From the NCBI GenBank assembly GCA_964486455.1, contig CAZAMP010000016.1, positions 21,186-85,185 on the forward strand: a DNA stretch of 64,000 nt, read 5' to 3'. This document shows, piece after piece, positions 1 to 10,900 of this stretch. Numbering within the stretch: the first letter of the stretch is position 1; each line of letters begins with the position of its first letter. A program made the position numbers and the translations under genes. Source of the DNA: CAZAMP01 sp964486455 (GTDB lineage: Bacteria; Eisenbacteria; RBG-16-71-46; CAZAMP01). The notes under the pieces are model-generated. The model saw only the letters and a list, made by a program, of their open reading frames with translations, had not been told where the DNA came from and made no database searches.

Positions 1-1145
1 CCGCCGGCCAGTAGGACGCCACCCACGAACGGTAGGTAGAGAAACCGCTCCCCGAAGAGCGCCCCGCTCAGTACAAACGTGTTCGAGGTCGGCAGATAGG
101 CGACCACACCCAGCCCGACCGCCGCGAGATACCCCCCCGTCCGCCGTGCCGAGCCGGCCGCAAGCGCGGCGATGGCTAAGAGAATCGCGATGCCGATGAG
201 AACGCGCGGATCGCCGGCGGACGCCGGAAGCGGTATCGCGTTTCGGCAATAGTCGCTGGAGAGGACGGCCGGCCAAACGACCAGCGTCGTGGCGTGCGTC
301 AGGAGGGCCATCGGAGCGAGCGCGCGCGTGGCGACATCGGCACCGTAGAGGGGGTTGTGAAGCTCACTCGCTTGATCTCCGGTCGCCCCCAGACTTCCGT
401 CGAACGCGGCCAACCGAAGCGCGCAGTAGGCCAGAAGCGCAATGAGCGGGGGGCCGTGCCGCAATGCGAGTGCCTTCGGGCGAAACGACGGAAACAGGCC
501 TCCGAACTTCGCCGCCCAACCGTCCAGAAGCAGCCAGAGGAGCGGTAGAAGTAGGGCCGTCTCTTTCGATAGAAGTCCCAGAAAGAGACAGAGCGCCGCA
601 GGCGCCGTTTGCCGCCACCGTCCCGACGCGCCACCCGCCTCGGCGAGGAGACGTCGTCGATGAACGAGAAGCCCGAGCAGAATGAAGAACGTCGCCAACA
701 GGTCCGATCGCGACGAAACCCAGTAGACCGCTTCGGTGAGGAGGGGATGGACCGCGAAGAGAAGGCCGGCGACGGCCGCCGCAATGCGGTGCCGCATGAG
801 CGCGCCGGCAAGAAGCGTTACGAGCACGGCGTTGAGCGCATGGAGCAGCACGTCGACGAGATGGTATCCGAACGCGTCGAGATCTCCCGCCGCGTGGTTC
901 AGCGCGAACGTGAGGAGAACGAGGGGGCGATAGTAGAGCGTGTGTCCGGGCCAGAACGCGGACGAGAAGATCTCCCCGATGTGGTCCAGCCCGTGGACTC
1001 GTTCGTTTCCGACGATGAGAAGATCATCATCGAAGACGAAGCCGTTTTGAACCGCGGGGAGGTGAACGGCGACCGCCACGACAAAAACGGCGGCGGGAAG
1101 GATCGCCATCCAGCGGGATCCAACCCAACCGCCGATACTTTGCAT
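1..1145 (-). CDS. TMTC-like polytopic membrane glycosyltransferase (C-terminus cut by window edge)
   Basis: An uninterrupted frame of 381 codons starts at ATG 1145 and runs off the window edge. It encodes a hydrophobic protein whose first loop carries FVFDDDLLIVGN, followed by YYRPLVLLTFALNH, LLHALNAVL, FAVHPLLTEAVYWVSSRSD and LLSKETALLLPLL. This order (acidic pair after TM1, RP in the first loop, HP..TEAV..V..R.., SKE) is what I know from the TMTC/DUF1736 family, GT-C-fold O-mannosyltransferase relatives; complete members usually have C-terminal TPRs, which would lie outside the window. Family knowledge predicts a lipid-linked mannose donor and action on exported protein. The gene is 11 bases downstream of a four-gene membrane cassette on the same strand and may be co-transcribed. 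The family is clear; acceptor and sugar are unknown. Confidence 0.85.
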   Translation of the reverse strand, partial: MQSIGGWVGSRWMAILPAAVFVVAVAVHLPAVQNGFVFDDDLLIVGNERVHGLDHIGEIFSSAFWPGHTLYYRPLVLLTFALNHAAGDLDAFGYHLVDVLLHALNAVLVTLLAGALMRHRIAAAVAGLLFAVHPLLTEAVYWVSSRSDLLATFFILLGLLVHRRRLLAEAGGASGRWRQTAPAALCLFLGLLSKETALLLPLLWLLLDGWAAKFGGLFPSFRPKALALRHGPPLIALLAYCALRLAAFDGSLGATGDQASELHNPLYGADVATRALAPMALLTHATTLVVWPAVLSSDYCRNAIPLPASAGDPRVLIGIAILLAIAALAAGSARRTGGYLAAVGLGVVAYLPTSNTFVLSGALFGERFLYLPFVGGVLLAG

Positions 1146-1156
1146 GGCCGGCTACC

Positions 1157-1786
1157 TCACCAGCTGATCTGGATGAGGCCCAGCCAATCCCCGAGGAGGA
1201 ACTGGACCCGCCCGATCAACAGCGAGATCCGCGCCATGACCGTGAAACCGAACTGTGCGCCGAACGCGATCATGATGATCCAGACCCCGAAGCGGGCCGT
1301 GACGCCGAATACCCCTTTGTGCTCCACCGAGAAGAAGAAGTAGAACAGCGCCGAGAAGACCATGATCACGATCAGAATGTTCTGGATCCCCGCCCAGGTC
1401 GTGAAGCCCATCGGTACGATCGTGTACTCGATCTGCCTGACCACGTAGGCGAGAATCGTCGGGCCTAGAGCCGCGCCGGACGCGATTCCCATGTAGAACG
1501 CGAGCGGATAGCGGCTCAGCCACGTCCATTTCCGGCTGAGTCGGAGGTACATGAGCAGTCCCAGCACAGCCGGAATGATGAAGATCAGTCGACCCTCACC
1601 GAAGAGAGGATCGATGAGCGTTCGCGTGAGACTCGTCCTTGCCAGAATGACGGTGAAGTAGCCGGCGGACAATCCTACCGCCAGCGCCTCCGCCACTTTG
1701 TAGAGTGGATTGTCCTTCCAGAGGAAGGAGAATATGGCGAGGGTGAAGATCGCCGCGACCGTATTGCCGAAGAACTCGCCGCCCAT
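1157..1786 (-). CDS. uncharacterised polytopic membrane protein (cassette gene 4)
   Basis: The 209-residue product has about six hydrophobic segments: near residues 8-22, 32-50, 66-82, 93-115, 128-150 and 162-182. It has no signal peptide, no cofactor motif and few charged residues in the membrane. The start is two bases after the stop of the preceding gene, and a run of G's (GGGGGGGAGG) acts as ribosome binding site inside that gene's end. Tight packing with 1789-2646, 2665-3276 and 3290-4486 suggests subunits of one membrane complex. I do not recognise a named family, and no function is assigned. Confidence 0.8.
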   Translation of the reverse strand: MGGEFFGNTVAAIFTLAIFSFLWKDNPLYKVAEALAVGLSAGYFTVILARTSLTRTLIDPLFGEGRLIFIIPAVLGLLMYLRLSRKWTWLSRYPLAFYMGIASGAALGPTILAYVVRQIEYTIVPMGFTTWAGIQNILIVIMVFSALFYFFFSVEHKGVFGVTARFGVWIIMIAFGAQFGFTVMARISLLIGRVQFLLGDWLGLIQISW

Positions 1787-1788
1787 GG

Positions 1789-2646
1789 CTACCTCCCCCC
1801 CCCGGCTTCGCGCCGTAAGCGTGCCCGTTGAGCAAAGAACCCGATGTTACCCAGCACGATGAACAAGATGATGAGCAGGTGCTCGACCGACTGGACGTCC
1901 ATGCCTCGGAGCGCCGCGTCCGTGTATCGCATGCCCGCTTCCTTCATCAGCATCTGATACTCGGCCGCGCCCTTGAGTCCGGGCACAAGCCCGACGATCT
2001 GCTCGGCATTCCAGAACGTGTAGTACTGGGCCGCCTGGACCGCCGTCACCGCCAGCGCGACATCGCAGCCGTACCGTTCCTTGGCGTACGTGACCCACGC
2101 TTCAGCCACCCAACCGGCCGAGATGGTGACCACGAGATTGATGTCGTCGTAGTTCTGCTTGTCGCTCATGAGCGGGATCGAGTCGAGCGGCGTTCCGTAG
2201 TAGTCCTGAGGGAACGGAATACGGAAGTTCTGGCCGATCGACATGATCACGATCGCGGGATACGGTTGATAGCCCAGATAGCAGTGGTTGATGCCGTTGA
2301 CTTTTCCGTACTCGGCCGCGACGGTGTCGATCATTTGCTGGGCCATGCCGGGCGCATTCTGACTAAGTGCCGTGACGATCACATCGATGTCACGTTCGAA
2401 GCAATGCCGGAGCACGCCATAGGCCTGTGGGTGATTCTCGCCAACGGTTTGCGGATCGTAGTCGACGGCCAGGAGCACGGTGTCCCCCGGCTCGAGGTTC
2501 TCTATGTAGTCGAAGAGGCCTTGAACTTCGTCCGACATCGGGATCGGCAGGCCGAGCGGCGTGAACATCGGCACGATCGCGCCGATCATCAGCAGCACGT
2601 AAAGGTATCGCCGGTCCAGATTGGCCATCCGTTCGAAAACGTTCAT
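1789..2646 (-). CDS. uncharacterised bitopic protein with large extracytoplasmic domain (cassette gene 3)
   Basis: This 285-residue protein has an N-terminal membrane anchor (about residues 13-32) and a C-terminal one (about 253-272). The roughly 220 residues between them look like an alpha/beta domain. The segment DTVLLAVDYDP followed by a helix, DIDVIVTAL, and later PAIVIMSIG resembles alternating strands and helices of a Rossmann-like or periplasmic-binding-like fold, but I see no catalytic signature. It is preceded by GGAAAGGAGG at good spacing from ATG 2646. Its neighbours on both sides are membrane proteins of the same cassette. Function unknown. Confidence 0.8.
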   Translation of the reverse strand: MNVFERMANLDRRYLYVLLMIGAIVPMFTPLGLPIPMSDEVQGLFDYIENLEPGDTVLLAVDYDPQTVGENHPQAYGVLRHCFERDIDVIVTALSQNAPGMAQQMIDTVAAEYGKVNGINHCYLGYQPYPAIVIMSIGQNFRIPFPQDYYGTPLDSIPLMSDKQNYDDINLVVTISAGWVAEAWVTYAKERYGCDVALAVTAVQAAQYYTFWNAEQIVGLVPGLKGAAEYQMLMKEAGMRYTDAALRGMDVQSVEHLLIILFIVLGNIGFFAQRARLRREAGGGR

Positions 2647-2664
2647 GCCATTCCTCCTTTCCGG

Positions 2665-3276
2665 CTAGTCTCGGCCCATGTAGGCGCGCTCAATGCCGAA
2701 CACGACCTTGAGCGCCATCGCCACACCGCCCAGACCGATCCCGAGCAGAATCGCCCGGAACCCGGCCATGTTCGGCACTTCCATGATCCACTCTTTCAGG
2801 GGCGAGAGCTTTGCCCCGACCGGCACCTGCCCCAGCATCACGATTATCGCCGTAACCAGAATCGTCGTCGCCATGAGCGATCGCGCCTTGAACGCGCGAA
2901 ACGCCGCCGACGCGATGTAGAACGCGAGCAACGAGAACATCGTGGCGTAGATGGGGAGCAGCGCGTTCTGGAAGAAGAACTGGAAGGGGTTGTGCGCGTC
3001 GCGGTGGTCCCATGCGAAGCCCGTGACGATCATCACCATCAGTCCGATGATCGTGGTCAGTGCGTAGCCCCATCCTTCGGCCCGGCGTCGAACCTTGATC
3101 AGATTGACGTTCACCAGGCTGTAGATGCCGAGCCCCACCGCCAGGACGCCGATGATCTGAAGCCAGCTCATGAAGAACTCGCGAATGTCCTGGATCGATT
3201 GGTGGGGCACGAAATCGCTGAGGGCCATCAAGATCCCCGTTATGAACACGATGAGGAGCGGAATCTCCCTCTTCAT
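2665..3276 (-). CDS. uncharacterised polytopic membrane protein (cassette gene 2)
   Basis: The 203-residue protein has about six predicted membrane spans (near residues 6-20, 36-58, 72-88, 103-125, 134-152 and 172-190), with an amphipathic stretch after the first. The start ATG 3276 follows AAGGAGGATAGTGAG. It lies 13 bases after the FN3-containing gene and 18 bases before the next cassette member, so co-transcription is very likely. I see no enzyme motif. It is probably a structural membrane subunit of the same assembly as its neighbours; this is inference from synteny only. Confidence 0.8.
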   Translation of the reverse strand: MKREIPLLIVFITGILMALSDFVPHQSIQDIREFFMSWLQIIGVLAVGLGIYSLVNVNLIKVRRRAEGWGYALTTIIGLMVMIVTGFAWDHRDAHNPFQFFFQNALLPIYATMFSLLAFYIASAAFRAFKARSLMATTILVTAIIVMLGQVPVGAKLSPLKEWIMEVPNMAGFRAILLGIGLGGVAMALKVVFGIERAYMGRD

Positions 3277-3289
3277 CTCACTATCCTCC

Positions 3290-4486
3290 TTACATCCTCA
3301 CCGAGATCCACTCCCGGAACCACGTCCATCCACCGTCGATGCTGATCAATACCGCCCCGATGAGAAGCCACGCCATGGTGAGTCCCTTGACGACGTCCTG
3401 AGCCTTGAGGGCGCCGAGTAGCAGCGGCTCGCGCGCCAGGTAGGCGGACGCGGCATAAAGCTCCTCACCGATCAATGTGTAGTCGCACGCGGTCACGAAG
3501 AACGGAAGCTGACTGGGTTCATCGGTGCCGGCGATCTGAATCGATCCCGCGATGTTCCCCGTCTCGGCCAGGATCAGAGATTCCGCGTAGAACTTGCCGA
3601 GGTAGAGATTCGTCGCCGTCTTTTCCCGGAGCATGATTCCGTTCACCGCGGCCACGAACGCGAACTGAACATTGGTGACGAAGAAGATGTCGTTCTCGTT
3701 GTAGATGTCGGGCCGCCCCGCGTCGGTGTAAGCCTGCCGAACGGTCTCCTGCGCCACCGCCATCACGATGGGATCGGAGTTCGGAATGATGAGCCGGGAT
3801 TGATACTGAGCGACCTTCTTGGCCACTCGGGACAGGATGGCATAGGAGGCGATAGTGGAGATCGTCGCCGCCGTGCCCATCCCCAGAACGTAGAGGATGG
3901 GGCGGCCCATCTCCGTCGCGCGGCCAACGGCCTCATCCACGGCGTCCATGCCGGCGATGGGGCGGACATAGATATCCTCCGCGCGCACCCGCGCCTTCCG
4001 GACGTAGAACACGACCAGACCGGCGAAGAGAAGGAGCACGACGAGAATGGGCGTCTTGCCCTTGTGATACCATTGCGCGCTCGCGATACCGGGCGCGGCC
4101 GATACGGCCTCGCCCCAGCCGTCCGTTCCCGTCGCGCGGACCGCGTAGTAGTACTCGGTTCCGTTCACGACGGCGTGGGCGACCTCGCCCGCCTTGATCC
4201 TCTCCGTATCGGAATATGCCGAGGTGCCCGCAGCGACCTCCCCAATCTCTTCCCACGGTCCGCTCGCGCTTTCGCTCCGGTGAATCGTGTATTGGAGAAC
4301 GCTGTTCGCGCCAGCCCCGTCGTCGGGGGAGGGCGTCCACGTGACGTCGATCCTTTGGCCGGCGTCATCCGGACCGTCGCTCGCTACGACATCCGATGGT
4401 GCAGCCGGCGGATCTGCGCCGGCCGCCGACGGGATCATGAGCATCCAGCCGACCGCGAGCGTCCAACCGATTATTCCCGTACGCAC
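3290..4486 (-). CDS. FN3-domain membrane protein (DUF6754-like), first gene of membrane cassette
   Basis: I chose GTG 4486 as start. It gives a clean signal peptide (TGIIGWTLAVGWMLMIPS, cut after AGA) and is preceded by AAAGGGGGATAGG. The frame is open to TTG 4564, but that start has no ribosome binding site and would bury the signal. Mature order: fibronectin type III domain (PPAAPSDVVASDGPDD to about residue 125, with WTPSPDD and YYYAVRATG strands), a membrane span (TPILVVLLLFAGLVVFYV), a soluble domain of about 200 residues with two weakly hydrophobic segments, and a C-terminal span (AWLLIGAVLISI). The combination resembles proteins I know as DUF6754, whose role is not established. It leads a tight minus-strand cassette down to 1157. 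Confidence 0.8.
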   Translation of the reverse strand: MRTGIIGWTLAVGWMLMIPSAAGADPPAAPSDVVASDGPDDAGQRIDVTWTPSPDDGAGANSVLQYTIHRSESASGPWEEIGEVAAGTSAYSDTERIKAGEVAHAVVNGTEYYYAVRATGTDGWGEAVSAAPGIASAQWYHKGKTPILVVLLLFAGLVVFYVRKARVRAEDIYVRPIAGMDAVDEAVGRATEMGRPILYVLGMGTAATISTIASYAILSRVAKKVAQYQSRLIIPNSDPIVMAVAQETVRQAYTDAGRPDIYNENDIFFVTNVQFAFVAAVNGIMLREKTATNLYLGKFYAESLILAETGNIAGSIQIAGTDEPSQLPFFVTACDYTLIGEELYAASAYLAREPLLLGALKAQDVVKGLTMAWLLIGAVLISIDGGWTWFREWISVRM

Positions 4487-4625
4487 TTTCAGTGTCCTAT
4501 CCCCCTTTCCGCCCGGACGGTCGACGAATCCTCGCGTTGCACGCAGGATTGAGTCGAGAAGCAAGATGACGGCGGATTATGAGCCGTTTCCCGAGCGAAT
4601 CCTAGTGCAAACGGCGCATTTGCAT

Positions 4626-4797
4626 CCTAGTGCCCCGATCGAGAAATTCGCCACACATTTCATCGGCCCTCGCGGCTCCTGGCCTCGTTGCTCCTCCTCG
4701 ACGTACCTCGTTGGTACGTCTCGTCGTCGCGCCTCGCCAGGGAGCCACGAATGGCTCGCTGAAATATGCACCGAATCTCTCAACCGGGACACTAGTG
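4626..4797. repeat. 172-bp imperfect palindrome upstream of the giant surface-protein operon
   Basis: The left arm 4626-4682 (starting CCTAGTGCCCCG, ending GGCTCCTGG) matches the reverse complement of the right arm 4737-4797 (starting CCAGGGAGCC, ending GGGACACTAG) over almost its whole length, with scattered substitutions and one or two single-base gaps. The centre is a second hairpin, GACGTACC (4700-4707) and GGTACGTC (4713-4720) around TCGTT. The region carries no convincing gene; the frames across it are by-products of the palindrome. It could be an intergenic repeat of REP/MITE type or a highly structured RNA leader. Confidence 0.75.
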
Positions 4798-4985
4798 GAA
4801 ATACACTATTCCCCGATGTGCCGCCCGCGTGGCACGAACTCTGCACATCCCTCGTGTACTTGCCATGACCTCATTGCCAGGAGGTGATGGCCTTCGGGAG
4901 ACAACAGACGCATTGCATTCGTAGTTTTCGGCTTGGGAAGACGGACCGGCCCTCAGGGTCGGCTGGAAGACAAGCGAGGGGCCCC
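4798..4985 (+). promoter_or_regulatory. leader of the giant surface-protein gene with small hairpin
   Basis: No gene is supported between the palindrome and the chosen start. A near-perfect anti-SD complement (AGGAGGTGAT, 4880-4889) sits too close to GTG 4884/ATG 4887 to serve them well. A 7-bp hairpin, CCGGCCC TCA GGGTCGG, lies at 4950-4966 just before the likely ribosome binding site GCGAGGGG. I could not match the region to a known riboswitch consensus. A structured 5' leader regulating translation is possible but unproven. Confidence 0.35.
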
Positions 4986-7900
4986 GTGTCAAACCGCATA
5001 AATCGATTGCACCTTGCATGCATTGGGCTGCTTACCCTGGCATTCCCGATTGCGGCGTCCGCCTACGATCATCTCGAGATCGAGGTGGTCAATCCGGACA
5101 GTGTTCAAGGCCTGCCGGCCGTGACTGTGGAGGTCCCGTTCAGCGTGCGGGTCCGAGCCGTGGATCAGGGGGGAAACACGGATCCATCGGCGGATTTCGT
5201 GCATGCCGAGCTCTACTCCCCGGACGTGAACGCCACGCTTCCACCCGCCCACTACCTACAGGGTGGTGAGTGGCAGTTCGACAACTGCATCTTCCATGAT
5301 GCAGGCAACGCGGTGCGGCTCAAGGTCCGCGACGCTGACGACGGCTCAGTTCCGCACGCCACGGTCTTCATCAACAGTTACAACTTCGTGGACCATTTCA
5401 TCATCGGTCTTCCGCCGGGTGACAAGCAGGTTGGCCTGCCCATCAGCGTTACGATAACCGCCGTCGACGCGAACAGCAGCACGATCGCGAACTTCGATGA
5501 CACGGTCACGCTCACGGCGGACGTGGGGCACTTCTTGATGGGCCCGAACATCGTCGTGCCCGGCAGCTCATTCAATCTGGGGACAGCCACCCTGTTCGTG
5601 CGCTTTCTCGGCACGGATCCGATCTCCTACTCGAACATACTCACCGCGACGAACTCGGTGCAGTACCCGGGGCAGGGCGCCCCGGCGCAATCCAGCGCCG
5701 TCGTCTCACCGCTTTATCCGGGGGCGCTCAGGACCATCGTGCTGCTTCTGCCCGGCGAGACGCTCACGCCCGGGATCAGTCCGGGCAAGACGGGAACACC
5801 CGTCACTCAGACGTCCGGTATGACCTTCGACGGCGTGGACATCTACGCAACGGATGAATACTGGAACCCGGTCCGCAGCGCTCCCTATCCGGACCTTGAC
5901 TGGAGCACGAGCGATCCCGACGTCAATGTTGAGCTTCCGGCCCCGTCGACGATGGGATCGAACTCCGATCTCGACAACGAGGTAAAGCTGGTCACCGCGG
6001 GTCTTCAACGCGTCACCGTCGATGCGTCGGGCCCGATCACCGATACGGATCACAGCTGGGTGACCGTGGGACCTGAGGGGTTGGACCACTTTGTCTTCGA
6101 CTACGCGGTTTGGGATACGTCGGATGTCCAGGTGACGACCTCACCGTTCAACATCCGCGTGCGCGCGGAGGATCTCTATGGGAACGACTTCCCGTTCAAC
6201 GGCATCGTGTCCATCCGTGTGCGAATCGCGCAGGAGGAGCGCAATGACTGGCTTCTGATCGACAACGTGCAGTTCGTCGACGGCCTTCTCGAGACGACGG
6301 TCCAGGTGACGAAGCGCGCGTTCTCGGCGCGACTCATCGTCGACTCGCTCGGCGGCGTTGTCGGTGAGAGCGGGCGCTTCCAGGTCAACTCGGGGCCCCT
6401 GGAGAAATTCCTCATCACGTTCCCGGGCCAGAACTGGATGCCCGGCATCAACGATCCGGACTTCCCCGGCTATGTGGGCGATCCGGAGGGCACCATCGCC
6501 GGCGACGTCATCGATTCGGTTTGGATCCGCCCCGTCGACGTGTACAAGAACATCGCGACGGGAAGCTGGCTGGTCAACGTGGCCTGCCCGACCGGATACT
6601 TCGAGCTTCCCAACTACGGGGACAACATCGTCCAGGTCTCGGGTCCCACCGCGATCGACGTCATTCTTCGCACGCACCAGCAGCAGCGGCTCTCGTCCGA
6701 GGCCGGCCCGGGAACCGAGGGGATCTCGAGCAACGTCTCGGTGACGCCTTCGACGTTCGATCGGATCGTCATCGAGGCCCCCGGTGAGTCGCTGGATCCC
6801 GGGATCTTCGAGACGATCGAAAACGACGGCAAGATCGGGACCCCGTCCGTTCAAGACGCGGGGATCTCATTCGATGTGACGGTCTACGCCTGCGACGCGT
6901 ATTGGAACCCGGTGCAGGACTCCGATCCGGTGCTTCCGATGCAGATCGACTTCTCCTCGTCCGACGCCGCGGCCACGTTGCCTGTGGGGCCGCAAACCGT
7001 GGGGTCGAACACGGAGTACTTCGAGGCGGCGCTTCGCACGCTGGACGAGCAGAGTCAGCAGGTGATTACCATCGATGATCTCGGCTCGGCGGCGACGGCG
7101 TTCACCACAGTACCGCTACAAGCGGGTGCGATCGATCACTTCGATCTCGGCATCAACAACCGCGCGACTCCCACGCCCAACGATCCGCTGGATCCGATCC
7201 CCGACGTGCAGGCGGGCGCGAACCTGCCCAACGTCACGGTTGTCGCGCGTGATCAGTTCGGCAATCACATCACCAACTACACGGAAGACGGCTCGCTTTC
7301 CGTTACGCACGGGTCGAACGTGGTCACGCCCGTTCAGATCGACTTCGACGACGGGTTCGGAGACGGCAGCCCCTACAACGGCGTGTGGCGCGGCAGCGTC
7401 CGGATCACCAAGGCGGGGGACGAGGTCCAACTCGTCGTGCGAGAAGACATCACCGCCGTGACCGACTCCAGCAACGTGTTCGCCGTGTACCCGGGTGCCT
7501 ATGCGGATCTGCTCGTCATGCTGCCCGGCGAGGTTCACACGCCGGGCGTCGGGCCCGGCAAGATCGGGAACCCGCTTCCGGCCACGGTCGGGGAGACGAT
7601 GACTTCCAGCGTGGTCGCGACCGACACCTGGTGGAACCAGGTGCCCGAGCAGCCGACCGTCAATCTCGAGACCAGCGGGTACTCCGTTCTTTTGAGCGGG
7701 AACAACGTGCCGCTCGAGCCTGACGGGCACCGCGATTTCGATCTCTACTTCCGGACCGCCGGTGTGCAAAACCTGGCCGTCAAGGACCTCGTCGAGCAGG
7801 CGATCACCGATACCTCGACGGTTGCTCTCTCTCCCGGCGAGTTCGTACGACTCCAGGTCATTGCCCCGGGTGAGTCGCCGAATCCCGGAGGTCCCGAGAC

Positions 7901-10900
7901 CGACGGGAAGATCGGGGCACCCGATGCGCAGACCGCAAGCCTTCAGTTCGACGTCGGGGTTCGCTCGGTCGACCAGTTCTGGAACCTCGTGATCAACAAC
8001 GACGAGCACATCCAGATCCTGTCGGACGACGGCTCCCTCGACGACACGAATCCCCCGAACCAGGGGCAGCCGCTCCTGGACGGCAGTATCACGTTCCCGA
8101 TCTTCCTCACGTCGACCGGCTCGGTACGCATCGAAGCGACGCCGATGGACAATCTCGACATCGACGGTCACTTCGTCGACGTCACGATTCTGCCGGGCGC
8201 ACACTACGTGATCGAAGTTCCCGACAGCGCATTCGTCGGACCGCCGAGGTCGTTCCCGATGACGATCTCGCTGGTGGACAGCCTGGGGCAGGTCGAGCAA
8301 GGCGCGAACAACGAGGTCTTCATCGAGGCGTTCAAGTCGAATCTGGCTCCGCCGTCGGGCACGCTAGGTTTCACGAGCATCCAGCTCGCGAGCGGCACGG
8401 CCACGATTCTGAACCAGACCTACGACACGGTCGAGGACATCATCCTGCAGGTGACCGATCGGGCGGGACGTGAGATGAACTCCACGCCCATCGTCATGAT
8501 GTCGAACGGGATGGAGTATCAGATCGCAGTCGACGGGAACCCGGACTTGATCGTCGGCCCGCCAAGCACGTTCTCGGTCACCGTAGAGCTACGCGACGTC
8601 GATACGGCGACACTCATCGACTCGGACCGGCAGTTCGGCGTCGAGGTCTGGTCGGTTGCCGATGACGCGGTCGGTCCCGGAAGGGTCGGCGTGAACGGAT
8701 CGAGTCTGCAAGGTGGGCGTGTCGTGTTCGAGCAGAGCTACACGAAGGCGGAAGCCGTCTACCTCAGTATCCAGGACACCACGGATCTCGTGGGGAACAG
8801 CCCCATCTTCAACCTCGGGGCCGATGGCTACAAGCGCGTACAGGTTCTCGTTCCCGGTGAAGAAGTGGAGCCCGGTGACGAGGCTTTCGAAGAGACCGGA
8901 AAGAGCGGGACACCGGACGCGCAGCGCTCGGGCGAGCCGTTCAACATCGTCGTGCGGGCCGTGGATCAGTACTGGAACCTCGCCGATACGACGGCCGGCG
9001 GGACGGTTCACCTGGACGCCAGCGACGGGTCGTTCGAAAACGGAAACCCGTGGCCGCAGGATGTGCCGTTCGTAAACGGCAAGCGCACGGTCGAGGCCTT
9101 TCTGGTCGACGAGGGTGTGGTCGAGGTGACGGCGCTCGACAGTGACGACCTGGACCGCCCGGAGCAACGCGTCGACATCCCGGTGCTCTCGAGCTACGCG
9201 TACGAGATCATCGTGCCTGAGAGCGCGATCACCGGCCAGGTCCCCGGCTTCCAGGTGTCCGTGCGTCTCTATGATCCCGAAACGGACATGACGGTTCAGG
9301 ATGCGAGCAACCGCTTCACGATGACGCCGCTGCTGGCCAATCTCAACGCCGGAAATGGCAATCTGGGCATTCCCGAAGGCCAGTTGATCGAAGGTGTGGA
9401 CGTGATTAACACTCAAACCTACGACGTCGTGGAAGACATCCTGATCAGAGTGAGCGATGACTTCGGCCGCGAAGCGTACTCGACCGTCATCCACATGGAG
9501 ACGGGCGGCCTTTACTACGAGGTAACGCTGCCAGACTCCGCGATGGTCGGGCCTCCGGAGACGTTTCCCATCGATGTCGCCCTGATCGATTCGAACACGG
9601 AGAACGTGGTGATGACCCGCGACGGCCCGATCAACATCGTGGTCTTCTCCGCGAACTCCGGGCAGCCGGGTGACGGCGACTGGTCGGTCAACTACGAGCT
9701 GTTGGACGAGGGAACCGTCCATTTCAATCAGAGCTACTCGAAGGCCGAAGAGGTATTCGTGCAGGTGTCCGACTCGACCGGCGTGACCGGAATCTCGAAC
9801 ACCTGCACCGTCATGGCGGACGGCTACAAGCGCATCCAGCTGCTGGTGCCCGGGGAGACTCCGGTGCCCGGCGTCCCCAGCGAAACGGGGAAGGATGGCG
9901 ATGTCATTACCCAGCAGGCGGAAGTTCCCTTCCTGGTGACCACCCGCGCGGTGGATCAGTACTGGAACCGCGCGACCACCGTCACGGGCGGTTCGATCAA
10001 CCTCGACTCGTCGGAAGGGTCGCTCGGCACCGGGAACCCGGTCAATCAGGGAGATCCACTCATCAACGGATCGGTGTCGTTCGAAATCACGCTGAGTCAG
10101 CATGGTGCCGCCGTTCTCACCGCGGCCGATTCGCTGACGGCGGACATCGCGATCGGGACGGCAACGGTTCCGATCAATGACGCGGAATACGAGATCGTCG
10201 TGCCTGAGATCGCGACCGTCGGGCCTCCCAGCAGCTTCACGATAACCGTGCGGCTCGTGAACCCGACGACCGGCGAGCGAATTAACGCCAACAACACCTT
10301 CACGCTGCTCGCACTCAAGCCGAACCGCGACGCCGCGCTCGATACGCTCGGCGTTGGAGGCGGAACGCTCAGCATGGGCGAGATCATCATTCGAAACCAG
10401 ACGTACGCGACGGCCCAGGACATCGTGATCCAGGTCAGCGACGATCTTGGACGCGAGGCGACCAGTGAGATCATTCACATGGAGCCGGTCGGGATCCGCT
10501 ACGACGTGGTGGTGCCCGAGTTCGCGGAGGTCGGACCTCCGGCCACCTTCGACATGGTTGTCAGGTTGGTCGACGTGGAGACCGGTCAGGTCGTGACGGG
10601 CGACGATCGCTCGTTCGACATCCAGGCGATCAACAGCACTACCGGAACCCCGGGCGTCGGCGAACTCGGAATCGCCACGGCCTTCCTCGTCGACGGTGTC
10701 TCGCATCTTCAGCAAACGTACACGGCACTCGAGAACATCTTCTTCCTCGTCTCGGACGATACGGGTGACCAGGTGTTCTCCACGACCGTGCAGATGCGGG
10801 CCGCGATCCCCAACAGCATGGATATCTCGGTGACACCGGATCCACTTCGTGTGCGTCAGCGAGCGAGCTTGACAGCGACGCTGACCGATCTATACGGGCA

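Noticed and set aside
1828..3345. 505-codon open frame on the plus strand
   Set aside because: Covers the antisense of three membrane-protein genes; the product is His/Arg/Asp-rich and soluble, as expected from reverse-complemented membrane codons.
4626..4797. Insertion sequence remnant
   Set aside because: The palindrome has long matched arms but no transposase fragment between them, and I could not see clear target-site duplications.
4884..4986. Earlier start (GTG 4884 or ATG 4887) for the giant gene
   Set aside because: The strong AGGAGGTGAT is only about two bases from these codons, and the extra 34 residues would push the signal peptide inside the protein.
8589..10715. 708-codon open frame on the minus strand
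   Set aside because: Antisense to the repeat region of the giant gene. The product is Arg/His/Asp-rich without domains or signal, a usual by-product of high-GC codon bias.
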